DNA from: Candidatus Fermentibacteraceae bacterium
GTDB lineage: Bacteria; Fermentibacterota; Fermentibacteria; Fermentibacterales; JCC-6
Assembly: GCA_029932015.1 (NCBI GenBank)
Contig: JAOZQW010000087.1
Location: 1 to 8,463 of the forward strand
Reading direction: 5' to 3'
Length of the DNA stretch: 8,463 bases
Both the position numbers and the translations under genes were made by a program. Position 1 is the stretch's first letter, and every line of letters begins with the position of its first letter. Positions 1 through 5,542 of this stretch are shown here, piece after piece. The notes below the pieces were generated by a model that saw only the letters and a program-made list of their open reading frames with translations, ran no database searches and had not been told where the DNA came from.

Positions 1-116
1 ACCCACTCACATTTGGGGTTGTCGGAGCACTTATCCTCCCGGTCTGGGCAGCTCTCGGGGCGCTTGCGGCACTGGTGACAGAGTGTACCATTGTAGTCGA
101 GAGAACTGAGGAATGA
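1..116 (+). CDS. C-terminal end of an unidentified membrane protein (partial)
   Basis: The frame beginning at base 3 is open from the window edge to a TGA at 114-116 and gives about 37 residues. They are strongly hydrophobic (roughly residues 2-32, rich in Ala, Leu, Val and Gly with one Pro) and end in a short charged tail, ERTEE. This looks like the last membrane segment or hairpin of an integral membrane protein. Codon choice resembles the neighbouring genes. Nothing in so short a tail identifies the family. The ending loosely resembles polyprenol/phytol-kinase-type membrane enzymes, but I do not rely on that. A frame of this length can stay open by chance, so confidence is moderate. Confidence 0.45.
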   Translation, partial: PLTFGVVGALILPVWAALGALAALVTECTIVVERTEE

Positions 117-449
117 AATAGCCCCGATGCTTCATGCCTTCGTTCGGTAATACGCTGAGAAGACTAGAATCACATCCTTTCGTGCCTTCATATCCGACGT
201 AAGGATAGATACTGGACTTGTCACTTATGAAGCTAATCTGCATAGTATTCAAGTGATTTGAGTCCATATCCCCCTTATGGCATCACAACTACAGGATTCG
301 AAGTACTGGTTCTTGCGAGCGCACCCGCGAGGGCAATTAATACAGGCTCTGTATAGGAGTATTATCAAGAGGGGGCTAGTGCCTGTGATGAAGTTGAGGA
401 TGCAACTCCACACACCGCCTGCATATTTATCTGAAGCGGGAGGTTATCC
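117..449. other. Stretch without a supportable gene
   Basis: About 330 bases separate the membrane-protein end from the MBOAT start. I see no tRNA-like cloverleaf, no repeat array, no convincing terminator hairpin after the stop at 116 and no recognisable protein. Two short open frames (277-468 plus, 31-267 minus) give compositionally unremarkable peptides. The first overlaps the start of the MBOAT gene in another frame. The only clear signal is the ribosome binding site at 438-443. The stretch probably holds the leader and promoter for the gene at 450, but I could not find a well-spaced -35/-10 pair. Confidence 0.5.
438..443 (+). promoter_or_regulatory. Ribosome binding site supporting a TTG start at 450
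   Basis: GGGAGG lies 6 nt before a TTG codon at 450. The resulting N-terminus, MLFNS, is the usual beginning of AlgI-type MBOAT proteins, which supports this non-ATG start. Confidence 0.7.
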
Positions 450-1079
450 TTGCTCTTCAACTCGATAGCCTTCGCCGTATTTCTTCCAATTGTCTTCATA
501 CTCTACTGGGGGCTGCAGAAGAGTTCGCTCAAGCTGCAGAACGCCTTTCTGCTGCTGGCGAGCTACGTGTTTTACGGCTGGTGGGATGTTCGATTCCTGC
601 TTCTGATCTTCGTAAGTTCCCTGTGTGACTATCTAATCGGAGCCGCCCTCTCACGAACCGATGACGGGAGGAAGCGGAAGGATCTGCTCGCGGTAAGTCT
701 TCTCGTGAACCTCGGACTGCTCGGATTCTTCAAATATTACAATTTCTTCGTGAGTTCTGCACAGGACCTTATGAATGCACTCGGTATGTATCCCGGCTCA
801 CACACGCTGCAGATCATACTGCCCGTCGGTATCAGCTTCTACACCTTCCAGACGCTGAGCTATACGATAGACATCTACCGCGGAAAAACGAAGCATGTTG
901 ATGATCCCATCGCCTTCTTCGCCTTCATAAGTTTCTTCCCGCAGCTTGTAGCGGGACCCGTTGAAAGGGCCCGGAACTTCCTGCCCCAGTTCCTTGAAAA
1001 AAGGAAGTTCGATCCTGTTCTGGCGAGCGATGGTCTGCGTCAGATACTGTGGGGATTAGATTACAGAGCAGAATGCTGA
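450..1079 (+). pseudogene. Truncated MBOAT O-acyltransferase (AlgI-like), N-terminal part
   Basis: The first ~203 residues are a clear AlgI-type membrane-bound O-acyltransferase. This family moves acyl groups, typically acetyl, across the inner membrane onto exopolysaccharide or wall polymers. Visible features are the MLFNS start, hydrophobic segments at about 3-21, 31-45, 48-66, 79-100 and 120-141, the signature ILPVGISFYTFQ (123-134) leading to DIYRG (141-145), and FFPQLVAGPVERA (162-174). Family members are usually about 450-520 residues long. This one loses homology after LRQILWGL (196-203) and stops six residues later, so the histidine-bearing catalytic half is absent. The downstream bases belong to the end of an SGNH hydrolase, the usual partner of MBOAT genes. 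A deletion across both genes, or a mis-assembly, is the simplest explanation. The fragment cannot be an active transferase. Confidence 0.85.
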
Positions 1080-1318
1080 ACCAGAGTAGTCCAAGGAATC
1101 CCAACGAAGATGCTGACAACTATGAGATATTCCTTCAATGCGAGAAGAGAAAGAGTTTCTATTTCATAAACATGGGCGATATCTACAGAGAGCTGGATGT
1201 TGAAGAACTCGACTATTTTGCGCTCGATCTGATTCATCTGAATTCATTTGGAAATCACATTGTGGCTCAAAGAGTGGGTGATCTCATCACTGAGTACGGA
1301 CTCATTACTGATCTCTAG
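1049..1318 (+). pseudogene. C-terminal remnant of an SGNH/GDSL hydrolase
   Basis: This frame ends in TAG at 1316-1318 and encodes about 85 residues resembling the tail of an SGNH hydrolase. It has a strand, SFYFINMGDIYREL, followed by DLIHLNSFGNHIVAQRV (residues 60-76 counted from GTG 1049). Asp60 and His63 form the D-x-x-H block V pair. The nucleophile block (GDS), the oxyanion Gly block and the GxND block are missing. SGNH proteins encoded beside MBOAT genes usually act in the same polysaccharide O-acetylation. No good ribosome binding site precedes GTG 1049 or ATG 1073. The ATG at 1073 overlaps the truncated MBOAT stop (ATGCTGA), so some coupled translation is conceivable, but the product would lack its nucleophile. 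Confidence 0.75.
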
Positions 1319-1339
1319 TCGCGAGTGGGGAGTACCGAT

Positions 1340-1344
1340 GGAGG
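1340..1344 (+). promoter_or_regulatory. Ribosome binding site fixing the patatin start at 1352
   Basis: GGAGG lies 7 nt before ATG 1352. The longer in-frame GTG at 1325 has no such site, so the shorter protein is preferred. Confidence 0.75.
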
Positions 1345-1351
1345 ACAATTC

Positions 1352-2221
1352 ATGACTTGGAAAAGAAAGAGTATCGGTCTTGCTCTTGGTGGCGGCGGGG
1401 TCAGAGGCCTTGCTCATATACCTGTACTCGAACTGCTGGATGAGCATGACCTTAAACCAGCTGTCATCGTCGGGACGAGTATTGGTGCCATTATTGGAGC
1501 CCTTTACGCATCCGGCAGGTCAGGTAGCGCTATCAGACACCTCATTGAAGAACATACCATCCATCCGAGTGACGGACTCAAAGGTGTACTCGACAAGACC
1601 GGTGGGATACTGAAATGGGTTACTTCGCTTCTCCCTGAACTTCATAGGGGAGGTCTGCTCAATGTTGACAGACTGCTTGGCACACTTTTGAATGGTATAT
1701 CTGAATCCACTTTCATAGATCTGGAAATCCCCCTTTCGGTCGTTGCCACTGACTACTGGAACTCCAGTCAGGTTGTCTTTGATAGGGGACCCGTGATGCC
1801 TGCGGTCAGGGCGAGTATGGCCGTACCCGGAGTATTCACTCCTGTGGTGGTCGATAATATGGTGCTGGTGGACGGGGGAGTTGTCAACAACCTGCCGTAT
1901 GACCTGCTCTCAGGAAGGGCAGATGTGGTGATCGCTGTGGATGTGAGCGGAGAAAGGGAGCCTGGCAAACATAGGATACCATCATCTATCGATGCCATTC
2001 TTGGTGCGCTGGATATCATGGCTGCATCCGCTCTCAGCCGGAAACTCGAACTCTCTAAGCCTGACATCCTGCTCCAGCCGCGAATTGGGGATATCGACAT
2101 ACTGGATTTCTCGAAGAGCCGGGAAGTACTCGAGAACAGCACAGGAGTAATTGAGGAACTCCGGAAGAAGCTTGATTCTCTTGGAATGCTGGATCAGAGC
2201 ACAGCATATATGAAGAAATGA
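1352..2221 (+). CDS. Patatin-like phospholipase (RssA/YchK type)
   Basis: This 289-residue protein is a bacterial patatin-family serine acyl hydrolase, expected to cleave ester bonds of phospholipids or other lipids with a Ser-Asp dyad. The glycine-rich oxyanion loop GGGGVRG is at 13-19. The nucleophile elbow GTSIG is at 41-45, with Ser43 as nucleophile. The catalytic Asp174 is in the DGG motif (VDGGVVNNLP, about 173-182). The SMAVPGVFTPV stretch before it is also typical. Length fits the small single-domain group. I see no signal peptide or membrane segment, so it is probably cytoplasmic or peripheral. It starts 33 nt after the SGNH remnant and may once have been co-transcribed with it. It converges on pepF across a strong inverted repeat. 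The physiological substrate cannot be read from the sequence. Confidence 0.93.
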   Translation: MTWKRKSIGLALGGGGVRGLAHIPVLELLDEHDLKPAVIVGTSIGAIIGALYASGRSGSAIRHLIEEHTIHPSDGLKGVLDKTGGILKWVTSLLPELHRGGLLNVDRLLGTLLNGISESTFIDLEIPLSVVATDYWNSSQVVFDRGPVMPAVRASMAVPGVFTPVVVDNMVLVDGGVVNNLPYDLLSGRADVVIAVDVSGEREPGKHRIPSSIDAILGALDIMAASALSRKLELSKPDILLQPRIGDIDILDFSKSREVLENSTGVIEELRKKLDSLGMLDQSTAYMKK

Positions 2222-2267
2222 GGCCGGGCCTCATTTCTTCGATTATTGAAGAATTGAGGCCCGGCCT
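2212..2267. terminator. Three-armed inverted repeat, likely bidirectional terminator between convergent genes
   Basis: Arm A (2212-2225) is a perfect inverse of arm A' (2227-2240), 14 nt each around one central base. A third arm (2248-2261) repeats A with one change. A' and its flanks also pair with the third copy: 2221-2233 with 2255-2267 gives 13 perfect pairs, and after one mismatch 2235-2240 pairs with 2248-2253. A:A' and A':A'' hairpins therefore exclude each other. The site lies between two convergent stops (2221 plus, 2282 minus), as expected for a shared terminator. There is no long T tract on the plus side. On the minus strand the 3' flank is moderately T-rich. Arm A contains the patatin stop codon. 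Confidence 0.75.
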
Positions 2268-2281
2268 GAGATTTATGAGAT

Positions 2282-4090
2282 TTACACCAGATCCGACAGG
2301 TCTTTCACCGACTGAGCCATGAGTTTGAGCGCCGAATCCACAGGTGCCGGTGTAGTCAGGTCGACACCGGTTCCCTTGAGCAGCTCCAGGGGAGGCTTCG
2401 AAGATCCACCTCTGAGGAAATCAAGATAGTCCTCGACTGTCCCGGATGCACCCTTCAGTATCCTGCTGGAAATGTCCACAGCGGAAGCCAGGCCTGTAGC
2501 ATATTTGTAGACATAGAAGTTGTAGTAGAAGTGGGGTACCCTCGCCCATTCCAGGGCGATGGGCTCATCCTCGGCGTCGTAGGCGAAGCTGTCACCATGG
2601 TATTGCCTGACAAGTCCGTAGTACGTTTCATTGAGCCAGTCTTTCGTAAGTGACTGACCGGATTCCACGCGCTCGTGCACGAGCTTCTCGAATTCAGCGA
2701 ACATTGTTTGTCTGTAGAGTGTGCCCTTGAACTTGCTTATCAGATAGTCGAGGAGGTAAGCCTTTTCCATTGGATCTTCCAGTCTCTTCATAAGCAGGTC
2801 AACCAGAAGCATCTCATTCGTGGTTGAGGCCACCTCCGCAACAAGTATCCTGTAACTTGACATGTGATAGGGCTGTGCATTTCGCGACAGGAGCGAGTGC
2901 ATGGAGTGACCAGCCTCATGTGCAAGGGTAAAAACACTGCCCAGGGTCCCGCTGAAGTTGTGGAGAATGAACGGTGGTGTATCGTAGTTACCATCAGAGT
3001 AAGCGCCTGATCTCTTGCCGACGTTCTCATATCTGTCGGCCCACCTGTCTCTGAATCCCTCACTCAGCAGACGTACATACTCATCGCCGAGAGGCTGGAC
3101 AGCTTCAAGGGTAAGACTGACTGCCTCGTCCCAGGTGTAGCTCCCTTTGGCCTCCGGTACCGCCGGTACATTCGAATCATAGAAATGCATCGTATCAAGT
3201 TTGAGGATCCGCTTTCTGAGATGGTAGTAATCAGTCAGGGCAGGCTGATTCCTGTGTGCGGAGGATATCAGGGCCTCATAGACATCCAGCCCCACCTCAT
3301 CATGGAAGAGGGACGCCTCAAGTGCTGAAGGGTAGTTGCGCGCCCTAGCGTAGAAGATATCAGTACGGATCTGGCCCTCGAGAAGAGCGGCAAGCGTTGG
3401 AATGTTCCCTGTCAGCTCAGCGTAATAACCATCGAATGTATCCTTGCGAACCCGCCTGTCCCTCTTCTGCAGAAGTGAGATGAAGTTCCCGTTAGTGAGC
3501 TGGACAGTATCACCTTCGTGATCGGTGATTGAGGGGAGTCTTGCCGGACGATCGACGTTATTGAGCTTGCCGAAGGCACCAATGAATCCACGGGTGACCT
3601 CGCGGCTCATCGAGAGGAGTTTCTCCTCATTGCCCGAGAGGGTGTGCGGGTGGTAACGGAGGATATCTACAAGCCATCTGTGGTAAGGTTTCAGGATTGG
3701 ATCCTTCAGCCATAAATCCATAGTCTCACTCGGAATCGCAAGAAGCTCTGGTGTGAAGAAGGAATGAGCCGTATTCACTTCATTGTGACGGCTTGCTATC
3801 CTGCTGTACATATCACCATAGGTTGAATTTCCGAGATCCTCATCCTGTCTCATGCTGGCGTAAACGAATAGCTTTCCGAGCCTACGGTTCTGTGAAAGCA
3901 ATCCTTCGATAACTCCGAGTAGAACCTGAGGGGATTCACTGAGGGTACCGGCCCATTTCGCTGAATCTGTCGCGAATGTGGCTGTTGATTCGAGATCCCT
4001 CTCCCATTCCTCGTCGGAAGCATACACACTCTCAACGTCCCATTTGTCTTCAATCGGGACGTCAATTCTCTTCCTGATATCCTTTGCCAT
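2282..4090 (-). CDS. pepF: Oligoendopeptidase F (M3 family zinc metallopeptidase)
   Basis: This 602-residue protein matches the usual length of PepF, a cytoplasmic zinc peptidase that cleaves short oligopeptides during peptide recycling. The HEAGH zinc motif is at 391-395 (His391, catalytic Glu392, His395), with a third zinc ligand Glu419 in AEVASTTNE. The C-terminal VPHFYYNFYVYKYATG stretch is characteristic of the PepF group and contributes substrate-binding tyrosines. The N-terminal ~390 residues are the helical domain that narrows access to the active site. I prefer ATG 4090 to ATG 4096 because the AAGGG ribosome binding site lies 8 nt before 4090 and only 2 nt before 4096. That site overlaps the stop of the upstream thioesterase gene, so the two are probably translationally coupled in one minus-strand operon. 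No export signal is visible. Confidence 0.95.
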   Translation of the reverse strand: MAKDIRKRIDVPIEDKWDVESVYASDEEWERDLESTATFATDSAKWAGTLSESPQVLLGVIEGLLSQNRRLGKLFVYASMRQDEDLGNSTYGDMYSRIASRHNEVNTAHSFFTPELLAIPSETMDLWLKDPILKPYHRWLVDILRYHPHTLSGNEEKLLSMSREVTRGFIGAFGKLNNVDRPARLPSITDHEGDTVQLTNGNFISLLQKRDRRVRKDTFDGYYAELTGNIPTLAALLEGQIRTDIFYARARNYPSALEASLFHDEVGLDVYEALISSAHRNQPALTDYYHLRKRILKLDTMHFYDSNVPAVPEAKGSYTWDEAVSLTLEAVQPLGDEYVRLLSEGFRDRWADRYENVGKRSGAYSDGNYDTPPFILHNFSGTLGSVFTLAHEAGHSMHSLLSRNAQPYHMSSYRILVAEVASTTNEMLLVDLLMKRLEDPMEKAYLLDYLISKFKGTLYRQTMFAEFEKLVHERVESGQSLTKDWLNETYYGLVRQYHGDSFAYDAEDEPIALEWARVPHFYYNFYVYKYATGLASAVDISSRILKGASGTVEDYLDFLRGGSSKPPLELLKGTGVDLTTPAPVDSALKLMAQSVKDLSDLV

Positions 4091-4097
4091 AACCATG

Positions 4098-4104
4098 TCC
4101 CTTC
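4098..4104 (-). promoter_or_regulatory. pepF ribosome binding site overlapping the thioesterase stop
   Basis: On the minus strand GAAGGGA overlaps the TGA stop of the thioesterase gene (4103-4105). Its spacing favours ATG 4090 over ATG 4096 and suggests coupled translation. Confidence 0.6.
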
Positions 4105-4501
4105 AGGATCTTTTTCTGGAAGCCAGGCGCTTCATGAATCGTTCAAGAGTGACAGCATATCTCTGATGGGTACCTCCACCTATTCGCGAATGCTCATCGA
4201 ACGCCTCAACAGAGTAGGTGATGAGGTGACCCTCTACTGATATGACTTCGGTCGTGACAGTCACCCGCTCATCCAGAGGAGTTGCTGAAACGTGTTCTAT
4301 ATCGACCTTCACTCCTACTGTCGTACAGCCGTCAGGAAGACTGTCCTGCACGGAATCCCTTGCTGTCTGCTCGAACAGGAGGATCATTATAGGTGTTGCA
4401 AGCACATCCACACCGCCAGAGCCAACGTGTGAGGCTGTCATTGCCTCTGTGACCTTCTTCTCAACTGTCAGTTTCATCCCGATGAAATCGGAAAGATCCA
4501 T
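4103..4501 (-). CDS. Hot-dog fold acyl-CoA thioesterase, FlK-like
   Basis: This 132-residue single-domain protein fits the fluoroacetyl-CoA thioesterase-like (FlK) hot-dog family, which hydrolyses short acyl-CoA thioesters. Thr36, Glu44 and His70 are spaced exactly like the catalytic Thr42, Glu50 and His76 of Streptomyces cattleya FlK (8 and 26 residues apart). The IGGGTHQR stretch (about 107-114) matches the family's glycine-rich GTHxR region. Most such proteins lie in organisms that do not make fluoroacetate, so the natural substrate is probably another small acyl-CoA. GGAAGG at 4508-4513 (minus) lies 6 nt before ATG 4501. The gene is first in a two-gene operon with pepF. The C-terminus ends in a basic tail, RLASRKRS. 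Confidence 0.85.
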   Translation of the reverse strand: MDLSDFIGMKLTVEKKVTEAMTASHVGSGGVDVLATPIMILLFEQTARDSVQDSLPDGCTTVGVKVDIEHVSATPLDERVTVTTEVISVEGHLITYSVEAFDEHSRIGGGTHQRYAVTLERFMKRLASRKRS

Positions 4502-4555
4502 TGTGAGCCTTCCGTTGCTTCAAAGGACATCTCAGATGCCATCACTTGAGATTGG

Positions 4556-4583
4556 AATATATGCTCTGGCGGCATCAGGCCAA
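4556..4583 (-). promoter_or_regulatory. Candidate promoter for the thioesterase-pepF operon
   Basis: On the minus strand TTGGCC (4583-4578) and TATATT (4561-4556) are separated by 16 nt and lie about 55 nt before the thioesterase ATG. The -10 is good and the -35 partial. It is the best-spaced sigma70-like pair in this divergent gap. Confidence 0.4.
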
Positions 4584-4590
4584 CAGCTCC

Positions 4591-4619
4591 CTGACCATTA
4601 AACCCCGCCGGAGTATATT
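4591..4619 (+). promoter_or_regulatory. Candidate promoter for the propeller lipoprotein gene
   Basis: CTGACC (4591-4596) and TATATT (4614-4619) are separated by 17 nt, about 30 nt before the GTG start at 4649. Its -35 is only 7 nt from the -35 of the opposing promoter, so the two are back to back and could share regulation. Confidence 0.45.
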
Positions 4620-4648
4620 CGTTTAACTCGTATGAATGAGGTGGCTCC

Positions 4649-5434
4649 GTGCAAATGTTCAGCAACAGAGAGGTACTCATAGCGATCCGTATACTGGCGT
4701 TGCTGACGATCATGGCTTCTGCCGGATGCCTGGGGTCATCTGGAACTTCGGATGCTGGCATTGGGGTACTCGATCGAGAGCTTGAGGCTCCCGGGATCGG
4801 CATCACGGGTCTGGCCTGGGGCAACGGTCTCCTCTGGACGCTGGATGATGATAGCGACAGGGTTTATGCAATTGATACCGATACGGGAGAAATCCAACTT
4901 TCTTTTCCTGTCAGTCACGAGAGATCACTCAACCTCACCGGACTGGCATACAGCACCGAACATCGCATGATCCTTGTCGGACTCTGGAACGGATCATCGA
5001 ACGGCTATGTATACCGTTACTCTCGTTCAGGAGAGTATCTGGGTTCGGTAAACCTCTGCGGTGGTTGAGGAAATCCTGTCTCGTCGGTGACGGGACTGTA
5101 TGCAGATGGGGACCACATCTACATCTCGTCCAGAGCGCAGAACAGAATATTCAGATATTCGCTTCCGGGGATACAGGGGAGAACATCCTCAACCGCTTTT
5201 GGAAGCGGCAGTAGAACGCTGGATATTGCCGGAGGTTCTGACGGCATTATCTGGACAGCAAGCCAGAACGCTGATATGCCCCTCCGGGGATACGACAGCT
5301 CCAGTAGACAGGTGAGTTACATTGATCCTTCTCTCGTTCAATCGCCAGCCGGAGTTGCTGTTGATGACGAGGGCTTTCTGTGGGTAAGCGAATCCGGGTC
5401 TGCAAGACTCCTAAGAATTAATGTATCTCAATAG
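4649..5434 (+). CDS. Beta-propeller (NHL-like) lipoprotein with an in-frame TGA at 5066-5068; candidate selenoprotein or interrupted gene
   Basis: Read through the TGA, the frame gives 261 residues ending in TAG. Residues 1-27 form a lipoprotein signal: a basic start, hydrophobic ILALLTIMA, and an SAGC lipobox with Cys27. The rest is a small beta-propeller. Blade-start motifs recur at 52 (ITGLAW), 96 (LTGLAY), 147 (VTGLYA), 191 (LDIAGG) and 234 (AGVAVD), most followed by an LW/IY/IW strand. The TGA is residue 140, between blades two and three. Blade spacing, frame and codon choice continue unchanged after it, so both halves belong to one gene. The local context is Cys137-Gly-Gly-(TGA140). GAGGTGG at 4638-4644 supports GTG 4649, although ATG 4655 is possible. 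If TGA is a true stop, the product has two complete blades and the gene is a pseudogene. If it is selenocysteine, the protein carries a CxxU motif. A Trp codon altered by mutation or sequence error is the main alternative. Confidence 0.7.
5078..5096 (+). promoter_or_regulatory. SECIS-like hairpin downstream of the in-frame TGA
   Basis: Bases 5078-5085 pair with 5089-5096 (8 pairs, one of them G-T) around a GGT triloop at 5086-5088. Seventeen bases lie between the TGA and the loop. Bacterial SECIS elements lie inside the coding frame just after UGA, with a short stem and an apical loop that starts with G, typically about 16-37 nt away. This hairpin meets those rules, although the bulged U of the E. 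coli fdhF element is not evident. It overlaps codons for the blade motif VTGL, so part of it may reflect protein constraint or chance. Confidence 0.35.
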
Positions 5435-5529
5435 TGGAGAACACGGTCGAGGTGGGATATCTGCGCTGACCAGACCTCCATATATTCGATCTGACAACTT
5501 GAATATCCAGCAGATTTTCTGAGACAAAT

Positions 5530-5534
5530 GGGGG
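5530..5534 (+). promoter_or_regulatory. Ribosome binding site fixing the class V enzyme start at 5543
   Basis: GGGGG lies 8 nt before ATG 5543. The in-frame ATG at 5528 overlaps this site and has no comparable one of its own, so the shorter start is preferred. Confidence 0.65.
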
Positions 5535-5542
5535 ATAATACT

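Noticed and set aside
31..267. A 78-codon minus-strand frame at the window start
   Set aside because: It overlaps the membrane-protein tail, has no recognisable motif, and its C-terminal part is only the complement of that coding sequence.
277..468. A 63-codon plus-strand frame upstream of the MBOAT gene
   Set aside because: It has no recognisable domain and no good ribosome binding site, and it runs past the strongly supported MBOAT start in another frame.
4474..4824. A 116-codon minus-strand frame across the divergent gap
   Set aside because: It overlaps both the thioesterase start and the lipoprotein signal region, and its product has no recognisable features.
5066..5068. General reassignment of TGA to Trp or Gly (code 4 or 25)
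   Set aside because: TGA ends the patatin gene (2219-2221) and the thioesterase gene (4103-4105, minus) at the expected family lengths, so it is a normal stop here.
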